Positions 45,701 through 57,435 of a stretch of DNA of 64,000 bases are shown one piece after another. Source of the DNA: Dendrolimus kikuchii (Eukaryota; Arthropoda; Insecta; Lepidoptera; Lasiocampidae); assembly GCA_019925095.2 (NCBI GenBank), contig CM034401.1:11071338-11135337 (forward strand), written 5' to 3'. Below the pieces are notes generated by a model that ran no database searches, was not told the origin of the DNA, and saw only the letters and a program-made list of their open reading frames with translations. How positions within the stretch are numbered: the stretch's first letter is position 1; each line of letters begins with the position of its first letter. Position numbers and translations under genes: made by a program.

Positions 45701-48700
45701 TATTCCCGCGACTTCATCCCCGCTGAACTTGAAATTCCCGCGGAATTCGTGGGACACAAATTACCGAAACATTTAAAAAAGAATGTAAGATATCCTTTGC
45801 GTGAAAATTGTTTCGTAATAAGCTTATTTTTATATACCCGAACGACTTCAAACCGCTTCGAAAAAATTTCCGCGGGATTCCCGGAATAAATAGTAACGCA
45901 GATATTAATTGTAAAAATTTACTGTCGATCAGCGAAAACCGCATCGAAAGCGGTCCAGTAGTTTTTACACCAATCCCGAAGAAAAAGACAATAAATCTAA
46001 AAAAAATGGATCATATTCTAACCCAAAATGTTATTTGTTACATACTACGTTATTCTTAGTAAGTATACGTGATTATTGAAATAAATATAGAAAAATTTAG
46101 CCTAATAAATCAAAATCTAAGAGTTTAAAGTAAGGTAACCAAAATTCGAAGACAGTAGTCTTATTTTTCTACATTTGTCTCCGATAAATTTTAAAATGTC
46201 GGACCAAAATGCATGTATATATATGTAGTTACTTAAGTATAAGTCTAGCCGTGTGTGTATGTATATATGTAATATCCGATAATATTTAAACAATACACTC
46301 AGGCACCCAAAGACTCTTACGCACTCATCGCATTTCTGTTCTATTATTAACTTTGCAAACTTTCAGAGAGGATCTGTCTGGTGATGAAACAAAATGTTTT
46401 AACCTATTACTGGCATGGTGCGAGTAATAGGTTAGCTCTTTTTAAATCAAATTATCATATAAAATTAATTTATTCAAAGTTTAATTACCAGGATAAAAAT
46501 GTTAACTGCCACTTTTCAGGATTCATTTACTAGTACTACCGTTTGCCGGTTTGCATACTAGCAAACAAAAAATAGGTTGTTATACTGTATACACGTAACT
46601 ACAAAATTAAGATAAAATCGAAAGTCATTAATTATCGTTCTAGTCTTCAAAGCAAAGACTGATAGATTTTCAATCGATCATTCGGTCACGTTACACAAAT
46701 ATAAAACAAAAGTTCACGTGTTTGTAAATCGCGATTAAATTTATCATTTTGTTACCACGTGAATCACACGCGTTTGTAGGCTAATCTGACTCACCTTTAA
46801 CTTCTTATCATCTGCAATGAATAGTCTGCCTCTGTCACCTTATTATTTTGTCCCAGTGTAATTACTTAAGGTTATCATAATATCGGCGAGGTATCTAATA
46901 ATTTTTATTTCGTAACAGACAAGTGAAGGTTAAATTATGTACAATTATCTAATGTAAATATTACAAATAAGATACGAGTCCCAAATCACCGTCGTTTGGG
47001 AACATGCCTACTAAAACTCTGGCCACATTCCCGCGCTGGATGGCAACGCCGATGCGTTGCCCCAAGTACAGGCTAACCATTTGAGAGTAATGTGAGATTT
47101 TTGTAAAACGAGATTATAGATCTCGATAAAACCGATAGATAAGCTTCGAGACCCCATGGCCTAAATAATGGCTGAAAAAGAGAACATTATGTTCAAAACG
47201 AACTCTTTCCCTTGGTTTGCCGTTTGACATTCTTTCACAGAAATTGATCCTTACAAGCTACACTACGATTTGATATAATAATAATACAGGTGTTTATTTT
47301 TTTTAAATCAGCTGATTCGATTTCTAGCAACGGTAATTGATTTTGGTGGCAACATTACATTGTTTAAAAATGTAATGTTGCCACCAAAAACGTATCAAAA
47401 TTGGGCTGGAGACTCTTTTTAGTCTATTTCGCTATTTCACAGCTTACTATTTGGCCCTATAGGCCGCCCACTTGAAAAAATCGTTTGTATAGATATTTAT
47501 TGTTACACTAATAGAATTTTATGGATAGCGTTTTAAATTGTGATCTCTAGCCGATCTCTTCTGAGATAATCAGTTTGAAACACACAGCACACACCCCATA
47601 TAAGCTATTATTAAGGACTCATAATTTCGTTTTATTATAACTATGCATTTAATTTTTCTAATAAAATACATATTTTTTATTTTATATATACAATACTAAT
47701 AATTATGTTACTTAGTGAATCAAACTAAACAGTTTTTTACTCTTTATTAGGATGCAGTTGTGGACTGGGCGCGTGACCATCGAATGCACCACAAATACTC
47801 GGAGACGGACGCAGATCCACACAATGCGACCCGAGGGTTCTTTTTCTCGCACATAGGGTGGTTGCTTGTGAGAAAACATCCGCAAATCAAAGCAAAAGGA
47901 CACACGATTGACATGAGCGACCTCAAGGCTGACCCTGTTCTGCGCTTCCAGAAAAAGTAACTAGACATTCTTAGCTCTTATGTAGACGGCACCCCCGACA
48001 CTATGCTGCTATTTTGTGAATTTCTATGTATGTAACGATAATGCATCGGCGACGACGTCGTACCTACTACACAGTTTGACGGCACGTTGACAGTGTCGTG
48101 TACGCACGTTTTGGCTAAAAAATGCAACCATAACTAAATAGCATAGTGGATTTATTATGTTTATTATTAGACCCATTAAGTTTTTCGTTCAAAATATAGA
48201 TTAAACGATCCTCGTTTAATCTTTATTTTCAATGAAAACTATTTTTGATTTTTAAAACTGAGCCAGTAATCTTTGGAGATAAGCAAAAGTCGCTCTTCGC
48301 ACATTTGTAGCATAGCTCGGAAAATACCTAGGCTTGCCATAAATATTGCAACAAAGAAAATTTTTTTTTCTATTGCAAATAACATTTATAAGTTTTATTT
48401 ACAGTGTGTTAGTTTAATACATAAATATAAAACAATTTAAAATATAAAAAGCTTATTCGAAGTGGTCTCCATTGGCTGCAATACAGTCCTTTAAACGTTG
48501 AGGCCAGTTATCAATAGAAGCACGCACTCTTTCTATGGGAAAATTCTTCACTGCCAATCGTATGGATTGTTTTAGGGACTCCAAATTATCATGGCGTTTA
48601 GAGCAAGCCCCACTCTCTAAAACTAACTTTAAATCATAATCCAGCGGATTAAGATCGGGATTAGACGACGGCCAGTCTTCAGCTCTGATGAAGTCCGAAA

Positions 48701-51700
48701 CGTTCGTTTCCAACCAAGACTGCGTGGACCGAGCTTTATGACCCGGCGCCGAGTCTTGCTGGAAGGACCATTCTTAGTTATTGAACATGGTGTTGATAAA
48801 GGGCTTAATTACCTTCTCAAGAATGGTATCTTGATACACTTGTGCCGATGTTTTGATACCTTTTTCACAAAAATATGGCTCAGTCACTGCTTCATAGCTA
48901 ACACCCCATCAAACCATCACTGAAGACAGATAATGCCCACGTTGCACTCTGTCGACTAATTGAGAAGCTTCCTTAGAACTTTGAGCATAAATACGGCCAT
49001 TTTGTTTGTTAAAATCTTGCTCAATTGTAAAAATATTCTCATCCGTAAACAAAATTTTTCTGTGACCTCCCTTTGCGTACCGCTTCAGTAGTTGTTTCGA
49101 TTTTACCACCCTATTGTTTTTTAAATTATGAGTTAAGAAATGACCAGTGCGTCTCTTATAGGCTGCAAGTCCTAAGTCATCTTTTAAAATACGCAACATA
49201 GGTGATATATTCATCTCCCAAGATAAAATCTTTTGTTTCGGACAGGATTTCTTCGAATTCTTTCCCTTACTGCTTTAACCACCTTTTTCGTATGAACATT
49301 ACGTGGACGGAAAGTTCTTTTTCTGTCACAAACAGAGGAGGTCTCATTGTACCTATTAATAGCCCGGTACACAAATATTTGACTAATACCAAGCGTATGG
49401 AGAGTTTTAAAAATTACATTTGGCTCCATACCTACTTTGTGTAATGCAATCACAGCGATTCGGTTCTCTTTATCGCCCCACTCCATTTTAATATCGCAAA
49501 AAGTTGTACAATGTATTGGCGCCAAAATGAGAAAACACAATGAACAATCGTATAAAAATGACAGATTCCAAATTCAAATGTAATCTTTTGTTTCTTTTTA
49601 ATTGTAACAGTATTTATGGCCAGATTAAGTATATTTCTTTTTAAACAAACTTACGCTGTTCTTATAATTTGGTCTATTATTCTATCAACTCAGATAAATA
49701 TCGACGCAAATAAGTGAAAACGCATAAGAAATAATTACATCTATCTACCGGCTCTATGTTAAATAGAAATGTTTATACATGTTTGGAATTTCACCATCGT
49801 CACATTCAATTTGGCTATAAGCGCTGAAAAATGCACAGGTATATTATTATTTTACTTTACACCGAATCAATGTTTGCAAATTAAATGATCTTAGTAAGCT
49901 AATTATAAAATAAAGAAATGGTATTTGTATTTTATATAAGGTATAAGGAAGTTGTGAAGATTTTTATAAATTCGAAAAAGATTTTCGGTTGTGGTAAAAA
50001 TGTGCATTTTGTAAGCTAAAAATATTTCTGCTTCCTTAGATTTTTTTTGTCTATTTGTTTGGATGTTCCGGCTAATCTCTGAAACGGCTGAACCGATTTT
50101 GATAGGACTTTCACTGGCAGATAGCTGATTTTATAAGAAGTAACTTAGCTACTTTTAAAATTAGAGTTCCACGAACAAAAACGACGCGCCTGCGGTCGCA
50201 GGCACAGCTAGTATCAAATATAGATAATAAAACTTTTAAAATACCAAAACACTTACTCTATGTTGGTTGGTCAAATCCTTCTGGAAATAAATTAACAGAA
50301 AGAAAACGTTCAGGTTGACAAATGGAAGACTTTTATTGACAAAGACCGTGGTTCGATTTATTACCAGATACTGGAATTGCGTCTAATAAAATGTCTACAC
50401 AGACCTGCCTTCTAGTACAAATTGAAACTGAGTTCTACTACAGATATTTTTTTTAATGTTATACATATACCTAAGTTAAAATTTAAATCTACCTCCATGA
50501 CCACTGCTTTGCACCGTGTTACCGCTGTTTAATGAGAAGAAGCGGAGATCCTTCCCAGCAACACGTCTAGCTAAAAATACTTTTTATTTATATTTATCTA
50601 TCTTAGGCTTTCTTTTAATAAATACAGAAGTAAGTTTATTTGGGCTATTAAAATTGACACAACTTACCATAGTTACAACATAAATGACAAATGCAAACAG
50701 ATGAACATGACCATTTCACAAACGGTTTTATTTTTGCAAATTGATTACTAACACTGAAAATAACAGTTACATTTTATGCCTAATTGCAATTTTAAGAGCT
50801 GTCCAGATTTACTCAAACATTGTATATTGTGTAGTGATAGTAACAAAAAAATTGATTCAAAGAAAAATAATTACATAAGCGCTATTAATTTTTTTGTGAT
50901 ACTACACAGCTCTAAAACTAGTACCAACTGTATATTGGGAGTTATTATTCTCTGCTACTTGTATGTATGTAAAAATGAAAACCAAATAAATGCCGCGGCT
51001 AAAGACGTTAAATCGTAATTTTAATTATTATTATTTACTAGTCGCGAAAACGTAAGAAAATACTAGTTGTACATGTTTATTTATCTATTTACATAATAAC
51101 TATTAATGCTTACTATAACTATAATATATACAAGGATATGTCCACGATATCGTTCATGATTGACTGGATATTCCCGCGGGATTCCCGGGACAACAGAGTA
51201 TCGCAGGATTTAAAAAATAATGTAAGCTATCGTTTTAGTGGAAACCTGTGTCGGAATAAGCTAATTTTATGCACCCGAACAACTTCAAACCGTTCCCGGG
51301 AAAATTCCCGCGAGCTTCTCTGGATAAAAAAATCATATATTTTATTACATTAAATTTGCTATCGATAAGTAAAAAAATTACATTGGAATTAGCTTTTTTT
51401 AATCTGGCCATTTTAAATCTATCATAGAAAAATTTCCGCGCGATTTCCAGGATAAAAAGTAGCGCAGATTTTAAGTCTAAAAATTAGCTGTCGATCAGCG
51501 AAAACTGCATCGAAATCGGTGTAGTAGTTTTTTCGTAAATCTCGAACAAACAAAATAAAAATCTAAAAAAAGTGCAGTGTTCTCCATTGTATATATAGTC
51601 TATTCTAGTTGGGTTTTTTTAATAACTACAATGTATAGACACAGCATGTTTATAATTTTATAAATAGATAATTATATAAATAAAACATGCATGTGTTTTA

Positions 51701-53716
51701 TATAGGTATGTATTAATATTATGTTAATAGATTTTTATTTTTGAAATAAGTTCATATCGGAATTTATTTACACTGTAAAACTTTTCTTCCCTCTTGCGTA
51801 ATGTATAGGTTTTTTTTTTTTTTTTTTTTTGGATTTTATGGCTTGGCAGCTAGGCCTTTAAGCCAGATCTTAGATTCAATGTAGTTTCTTCAATTTCTTA
51901 AGCCTATGTGTAGCACAGCTGAACTGTAGGTTATCAACTGAAGCCGTTCAACGGAGTTCTTGTGACAACTCAAAAGGCCACATTTGACTTTACAGTTCAC
52001 ATTTCTCACAAAACACGTAATTACTACTCAAAAACTATTAATATCCTACAACTATTGTTCATTTTAGAGTAATTTTACACATTTTTAGAAAATAAAACTG
52101 CACAGCACAACATCTCCTTTCAGTTCCCGCCAAAAACTCCATGTATAGGTTTGATTAAAGACAACTTTTAGAGTTGTCATGTACGTGTCTTGTTCATGAT
52201 CACTATAATGATTATAGTTTTCTACGTAACTTTTAAAGCATTAAATAACATAAGTAGCGAATGGAATTCCAGCTACCTTAAATCGGACTCCCATCTGGAA
52301 TCTAGAGTCGTCTGTAAGACAATCTTATTTTACATCAGGCTAGGCCTTCAACATCGCTTACGTCATAAAAATATACACTTACATTATGCTACGATCTTTA
52401 CTATCATTATATTTTTGACCTTAGCTCTAATGTAGTGCAGTGATAAATTACACACGTACAAGATTACGTATGTAAACCAACCCTCGTATATGTAAATGGC
52501 TTGAATGGAAGTTGTACGTTCTTTTATAAATAAATCCTATTATTTTTATAAAAGTCGGTTTTTATGCAATAGAAATACAATATGTCAAGCATAATTCTAT
52601 CTTAAATATTGTCCTGGTAGTGGTTAGAAAATCTTTTTAAAAGTAGAGAAAATTTCGGTCACCCATCTTGCCTTGGCAGACAGTTATCTATATCACTAAG
52701 CGATTTCGTTTGAAAAGGAACAGTTACCCTTACTTGATGTCATAATATATATTCTAGAGAACCCAAAGTTATGTCTCGATTCTTTCATTTTATACTCCTG
52801 TGTAGTAGCCGCTCGCAATAACTATATTTTAGATATTTTCAGGATTGTGTGATGAATTTTCTTCATTTTTTTTATTAACATTTACCAACGTGAGTTGGAA
52901 TATAATATAAGAATTTTATACAAATGAAAGATTTTTAGAATTTAGTACATGTTAAGTTTTACCAATGACGTTTGATAAATATTGGTTTTACGAATTACAT
53001 ATTGAATATTTTTAAACAGTTATTTCATTTACCTATCAGTCAAAAACTGAATTAAATTACCATTATAAGATATATGCGAAGAACGTCATAGCGTCTACGC
53101 AAGTCTTCCCCGTGCGTGGTCTGACACGCAATTGAATAAGTTTCTTTTTGAATAGGTATTCGTAGATGTAACTATATAGCTTCTTTCTAAAGCAAGTTTT
53201 TTCTTTTCCAGGTACTATCTTACTCTCATGCCTTTAGCCTGTTTTATCCTGCCTACGTACATTCCGATGTTATGGGGTGAATCGCTATTGAACGCATTCT
53301 TCGTGGCCGCTATATTTAGATACGTATGGGTTCTGAACGTCACGTGGCTCGTGAACTCCGCCGCCCACTTGTGGGGGGATAAGCCTTACGATAAGCACAT
53401 AAATCCAGTAGAGATTAAGCCAGTATCATTAGTGGTTCTCGGGGAAGGTTTCCACAACTACCATCACACTTTCCCGTGGGACTATAAAACTGCTGAATTA
53501 GGCGATTATACATTGAATTTCTCGAAGATATTCATCGATTTAATGGCCAAAATCGGATGGGCTTACGATTTAAAGACGGTGTCTACTGATGTAATTCAGA
53601 AGCGAGTAAAAAGAACAGGTGATGGTAGTCACGCTCTGTGGGGTTGGGATGATAAGGATTTACCCACAGAGAAGAAGATACAAACATCTATATTCAACAC
53701 GGACACGACATCTTAA
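42487..53716 (+). CDS. Acyl-CoA delta-9-type fatty acid desaturase (four coding exons)
   Basis: Coding exons 42487-42706, 45497-45627, 47751-47956 and 53212-53716 join in frame (phases 1, 0, 2) to 353 residues. The enzyme is an ER membrane di-iron protein that puts a cis double bond into fatty acyl-CoA using O2 and cytochrome b5. The three histidine boxes are HRLWAH (90-95), HRMHH (127-131) and HNYHH (267-271), plus the NSAAH His at 238. Hydrophobic segments flank them. The four-residue signature at 250-253 is NPVE, which in Lepidoptera marks the delta-9 group preferring C18 over C16 substrates, not the delta-11 pheromone group. The C-terminal [15 protein letters not shown] matches that group. 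All donors are GT and acceptors AG. Introns hold TEs but no exon is damaged. A role in general lipid metabolism is likely. Confidence 0.93.
43003..43049. repeat. Short hairpin in desaturase intron 1
   Basis: 'ttttttgtaaagacaggtaa' pairs with 'ttacctgtatttacaaaaaa' with one mismatch around a 4-5-nt loop. Confidence 0.6.
43323..45068 (+). mobile_element. Tc1-like (DD34E) transposon with IR/DR ends
   Basis: TA-flanked, 1746 bp, ends CAGTGGTGGTC... and its inverse CAGTTGTGGTC... Besides the outer repeats there are inner repeats with the same 'taattaagaa' core at 43543-43568 and, inverted, at 44831-44850. This double-repeat layout is the IR/DR arrangement known from Sleeping Beauty-type elements. 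It lies in desaturase intron 1, same orientation as the gene. Confidence 0.8.
43694..44716 (+). pseudogene. Tc1-like transposase, two frameshifts
   Basis: The likely start is the ATG at 43694 ([14 protein letters not shown]). The paired-like helix-turn-helix is followed by a frameshift at about 43870 into [17 protein letters not shown] and [17 protein letters not shown] second shift at about 44060 leads into [24 protein letters not shown] (first Asp), [11 protein letters not shown] (second Asp) and [12 protein letters not shown] (Glu), with 34 residues between the last two. The Asp of the usual SPDLNPIE is Tyr. The last ORF (44063-44716) is intact to its stop. Confidence 0.8.
45234..45460. 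mobile_element. MITE-like segment with palindromic ends before desaturase exon 2
   Basis: Palindromes at 45234-45258 (GTGTATATTCGG A CCGAATATACAC) and 45414-45438 (GAGTGCACTCGG T CCGAGTGTACTC) bracket about 155 bp. The segment ends 'gtgaacgcagctta' 36 bp before the exon. Confidence 0.45.
45497..45627 (+). CDS. Desaturase exon 2
   Basis: Acceptor TTTCTAG, donor GTAAGA. Encodes [14 protein letters not shown] with histidine box I and ends at NTMAFQ, phase 0. Confidence 0.93.
45690..46010 (+). repeat. Dispersed repeat family A, copy 7
   Basis: Plus orientation in desaturase intron 2: 'cccgcgacttcatccccgct' start and two CCCGCGG blocks. Confidence 0.6.
46015..47340. other. Desaturase intron 2, no other feature
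   Basis: AT-rich; a small GC-richer patch at 46975-47060 is unassigned. Confidence 0.35.
47341..47389. repeat. Perfect 21-bp hairpin in desaturase intron 2
   Basis: TTTTGGTGGCAACATTACAT... at 47341-47361 is exactly reverse-complemented at 47369-47389, with a 7-nt loop. A stem of 21 bp with a short loop is compatible with a hairpin RNA or a tiny palindromic element. Confidence 0.75.
47751..47956 (+). CDS. Desaturase exon 3
   Basis: Acceptor TTTATTAG, donor GTAACT. Encodes [19 protein letters not shown] with histidine box II; ends in phase 2 within a Lys codon. Confidence 0.93.
48327..49629 (-). mobile_element. maT-type (DD37D) Tc1/mariner transposon, copy 2
   Basis: TA-flanked, 1303 bp, in desaturase intron 3, minus orientation. 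Ends are 'ggcttgccataaatattg' and the inverse of 'ggccagattaag'. Close relative of 14600-15892. Confidence 0.82.
48453..49486 (-). pseudogene. maT transposase, broken copy 2
   Basis: The minus frame opens at 49486 ([17 protein letters not shown]) and closes at GDHFE-stop at 48453. The first Asp is in ILFTDENIF. The second is in [10 protein letters not shown], read at about 48745-48775. The third is in [10 protein letters not shown]. There are 37 residues between the second and third, which is the DD37D spacing of the maT family. A stop near 49211 and frame breaks at about 48760-48910 inactivate it. Confidence 0.78.
49630..50038. other. Desaturase intron 3, no feature
   Basis: AT-rich. Confidence 0.4.
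50040..50216 (+). mobile_element. Lepidopteran CTAG-ended (Helitron-like) short element, copy 3
   Basis: Carries 'gaaacggctgaaccgatttt' and ends 'gcctgcggtcgcaggcacag' + ctag. The GC-rich part forms a 7-bp hairpin (GCCTGCG...CGCAGGC) a few bases before the CTAG, which is the Helitron 3'-end layout. Confidence 0.55.
50220..50975. other. Desaturase intron 3, no feature
   Basis: AT-rich; the 80-codon ORF at 50776 has no motif and lies in an intron. Confidence 0.35.
50980..51060. mobile_element. Penelope-like/MITE repeat, one end
   Basis: 'gccgcggctaaagacgttaa' followed by 'actagtcgcgaaaacgtaag', a diverged end of the 13591 family. Confidence 0.4.
51130..51665 (+). repeat. Dispersed repeat family A, copy 8 (near full length)
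   Basis: Plus orientation, with three CCCGCGGG/CCCGGGA-type blocks and the terminal 'tgtatagacacagcatgttt'. Confidence 0.65.
51670..53200. other. Desaturase intron 3, 3' part
   Basis: AT-rich. Contains a run of about 21 T's at 51811-51832 that may be the tail of a retroelement in minus orientation; its body is not recognised. The 81-codon ORF at 52190 is intronic and not protein-like. Confidence 0.35.
53212..53716 (+). CDS. Desaturase exon 4
   Basis: Acceptor TTTTCCAG; encodes [11 protein letters not shown] through the NPVE signature, histidine box III and the TAA at 53714-53716. Confidence 0.93.
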
Positions 53717-54023
53717 GGAATATCCTTAATCGATACCAATAATTACTTCCGTAAATTGCAACTGATGCAATCAATTGCAATAGTGTTTGTATTGTGATAA
53801 ATATGTTGACGTGATTTGGTTGTTGACATTAAACTTAATTTTAATTCAAATAATAATAATGCATCTGCATACAAATGTGATAAATTATAGCTACTATTTA
53901 TTATATATGTGAACTATTACATATTAGTGTTAAGTATTTATAGTATATTTGTTAGAGTTGCTTATGATAGTTAATTAATTTACAAATGTCCAAATATGTT
54001 AATTTCTTTGGTTGGTGTAATAT

Positions 54024-54029
54024 AATAAA
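54024..54029 (+). terminator. Poly(A) signal of the desaturase
   Basis: AATAAA about 310 nt after the stop codon, followed by AT-rich DNA. Confidence 0.5.
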
Positions 54030-54179
54030 AGATGTTAAAACTACAATTAGTTTTATTTACTGGATATTCTAGTCTTTCTAGCTATTTATAAAATTGTTTA
54101 ATGATATATTATTTTCTTCTCATATATTATTTTGTTTCATAATTTAGCGTGTACGTGTTATTTGGTAATTTACATTTAG

Positions 54180-54425
54180 TGCCAGCCAGGCCTAGCCAGG
54201 TGGTAGAGCATTTGCCCGACTGGATGGCTACCACCCCTGGTCTAAAGTATGTCGCCATAACAACCGTGAGTTGTGTTCCGGCATTAGTGACCAGGTTCCA
54301 GTCTCCATTAAGAGAGCAGCAGCGCATTTGCAGCACCTTTGGTGGTGCAAATGTCCATAGGCGATGGCAACCGCTTTCCATAAAGTGGGCCGTCTGCCTG
54401 TGTGCTGAACTCCTGCAATATTATT
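54180..54425 (+). repeat. Family C copy (LINE 3'-UTR tail)
   Basis: Well-preserved tail ending 'ctgctgaactcctgcaatat'; lies 150 bp past the desaturase poly(A) signal. Confidence 0.6.
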
Positions 54426-54439
54426 TTTTTTAAATAGTA

Positions 54440-54565
54440 TTTTTAATAAAACTACATTTTAACGGTTTTAAGCGCGGTAATTTATTTGATTTTGGTTATT
54501 CTGACGACCGTTATAACGTAGTTTTATTATGTACACAAGTCGCGAAAACTTAATAAAATGTTATT
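54440..54565. mobile_element. Penelope-like/MITE repeat, core deleted
   Basis: 'aataaaactacattttaacg' and 'taacgtagttttattatgta' ends are joined across a deletion that removes the hammerhead-like box. Confidence 0.5.
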
Positions 54566-54849
54566 TAGTATTTTGTTTATAATCAATAAAACAGGCTAAT
54601 TACTAGTACCTTTGATCATATAGCCATACAGCTAAATGTTAAATTGGTAACGCTTACACCTATATTTTCCAATGTAAAAGATACACAGGTACCTCCTACT
54701 CCTAGAATCCTAGATAAACGTGCTCTACCCTGATCACGTCTTCGCATAACTGCTGTTTTGAATTTATACTCAACAAATAAAGCAAATTAATATTTTTATA
54801 ATACTTATGTTAGGTATTCATTTGATTTTAGACAATAGTTATCTATAAT

Positions 54850-55250
54850 ATTTAAAAAAAAGTGTAGTTTTGTTTTTAGTTTTTTTTTTGTATTTGTCTG
54901 TTTGTTCGGGATTCACGTAAAAACTACCGATAAGATTTTCGTTGACGATAGCAAATTCCCAGACTTAAAATATACGGTAGGTACTTTGTATCCCGGGAAT
55001 CGAACGGGAATTTTCTTGGGAGCGGTTTAAAGTGGTCTGGTAGTAAAAAAAATCGGATTCTCATGTAATATTTTCACTGATCGATAGCAAACTAATATAT
55101 TAAGAATTCTCTGTTATGAAATCTTGATACTTTATATCTCGACAATCGTGCGGGATTTTTCCCGGGAATGGTTTCAAGTTATTAGGATACATATAAATTA
55201 GCTTATTTCGTCCGACGTGAATGAAGTCGCGGGGGAATCCTAGTTGTTAT
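54850..55250 (-). repeat. Dispersed repeat family A, copy 9
   Basis: Minus orientation, diverged; 'tatcccgggaatcgaacggg' at about 54989. Confidence 0.55.
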
Positions 55251-55254
55251 ATAT

Positions 55255-56690
55255 AAAATGACATCCATCACTGGTTTACATTGGTTCTATTTTACACACG
55301 GCCTTCAGATTGGAGTATATTTTTTGATCGTTTTTTAGTTTGGTGTAGATCTGTATGTTACTGGAGTATAAAAATTAAAACCAAGCACTAACATGTACCT
55401 AATTATGATGACTGTCTGGATGTAATGGTATTTCTAGCATAATAAAATCATCAAATTGGGGTCATATTCAAAATTTAATCTAGAAATCCTGGTTTTATAA
55501 CCTATTACCGATTGTGATCAAGGCAAAGTTGTGTGATTCTGTTTAATCAATCAATATTATCACAAATATGCGAATGCAACTTTGTTTGTTACATTTCTAC
55601 GACTAACTAAACACATCAGAAACTATATCAAGAAGACAAATTGTGTCTTATGGAAGGAGAAGGCTACTTTTTGTCTCAACGACAATCATAAAGAAAGTGA
55701 AGTAGGGCTGAAAATTAATAAAGTTAGGGGTACGAAAATTCATAGTTAGGCTTTTGGTGGGAAATAAAGAAAAATTTAAATTAAAACGATTAAAAAAAAG
55801 TAATAAATAGACAAGTAAAATTAGAGTCTTAGTTTATTTAGTTCATCAGTTAACAGTCTGACGACAATCTTCTCCCAAGATAACAGACAACAAGAAGTTT
55901 AATTTGAATTTGGGCAGCTAGCTTAATGAACATAATGAGGATATTTACGACACATTAAATTAACACCGTAGCTAATAAATTTCCACCCTGAATGTTTCAC
56001 AAGCCCACACTATTATTTATAATGCAACTACATACTACATACAACCTTCTGTTTGGCAGTAATTTCAATTAGGACAGGTTCCACTATATGGTTGCCGTCC
56101 ATTTGAGCGCTTCTACACATTTTCAATTACTTTCGTATCTAGGATGATGTTATTTATACTCAATAAAGAATAACATTAAATGAAGTTTTTCGCGAGAATT
56201 AAGGATGTTGTACAGTTTCACTTTATAATAATAATAAATCAGGTAAGTGCATGAAATTCACGAATATGAAGGCAGTGGTAGAAGTGACAATGGTTCTCTT
56301 TTCGTCATTTAGTTTTGGAAGTATAAAAAACATTATATTTAAACTACCAAATACCTTAAAAATTACGCAATGGATATATAGTTTAAAGTAATTATTGTTA
56401 CCGTTGAAAGTATTTATTATAAAGTTCCATAACCTTAATTTGTTTTCAAAAAATTACACTTCTTGTTCAAAAGTCAGAGGGAAGACACAATATTACGATT
56501 TTGAAGAAGAGTATCTCGCCGTCTACTGACTTCAAGATTCATTAAAGAACAGCGATAATTATGAGTTTCAGCCCAACGATACCCCGATACATTAATTTAA
56601 AAAATTCAACCTTCTGAAACACACAATATGGCGGCCACCCTTAATCTTTGAAACCTCACGGTTTCACGACATCTCGTGTAGACATATATA
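55255..56690. other. No recognisable feature
   Basis: AT-rich intergenic DNA between the desaturase and GPCR genes. Confidence 0.4.
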
Positions 56691-56694
56691 ATAT

Positions 56695-57425
56695 ATTAAG
56701 ATATGCCCGCGACTTCGTCCACGATTGACTTGAAATTCCCGCGGCATTCCCTGAACACAAAGTACCGCAAAATTTAAAAATGAATGTAATCCATGCACCG
56801 TTTTAGTGAAAAGTATGTCGGAATGAGCAAATTTTTATGCACTCGAACAATTACAAATCACTCTCAGGAAAATTTCCCGCGGGATTCCCATAGTGGGACG
56901 GGGGAGTCGGGGGACCCTCCCGACGAGCCACACCCAGTGCCGTGGGGTGTTCTAGTCTCAGGGACACTCATCCTTGGCGGCTTGCATCGAGGTGTCACGG
57001 CAGTCATACCTATGGTTACGGTCCCGTGGCGCCTCATTATAATACGGAGGGACGCTGGAAGGTTTAGTGGGTAGTCTGGCGGTCGGTGCTTGCAAGCTAT
57101 AACGTTGAAGCTTATGTGCAACACCAGCAGCCCCCTACCCACATACCCCTTGGTGGCATCCCCCGGGGCCTGAGGCTATGCGCAAATGCATTCCCCCAGC
57201 GTTGTCAAAAAAAAAGGATAAAACGTATCGCAGATTTTATTTCGAAGAATTTGCTCTCATTCAGAGCTAACTACAATGAAATTTGCCCCGTGTTTTTTAC
57301 GCGGAGCCCGAACAAACAAACAAACAGAAAATTCATCGTGTTCTCGTTTATATAGTCTATTCCAGTTGTTTCTTTAAGAGCTTCAATGCACAGACACGGC
57401 ATGTTTAGAATTTTATAATATTACA
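56695..57425 (+). repeat. Dispersed repeat family A, copy 10, split by a LINE
   Basis: 5' half 56695-56890 stops inside a 'gcgggattccc' block and the 3' half resumes at 57216 with 'ggataaaacgtatcgcagat', exactly the sequence that follows this block in uninterrupted copies. Confidence 0.7.
56891..57215 (+). mobile_element. R1-clade LINE 3' tail inserted in family A
   Basis: GC-rich insert ending 'gcaaatgcattcccccagcg' plus A's, matching the tails at 36594 and 37070. It shares 'gagggacgctggaaggttta' with 11405-11545. Confidence 0.7.
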
Positions 57426-57435
57426 TACATACATA

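Noticed and set aside
47958..47970. In-frame stop directly after desaturase exon 3 (a truncated protein)
   Set aside because: The stop lies inside the GTAACT donor; splicing to 53212 restores the conserved KKYYL sequence.
52190..52435. 81-codon ORF with a hydrophobic start
   Set aside because: It lies inside desaturase intron 3 and has no family features.
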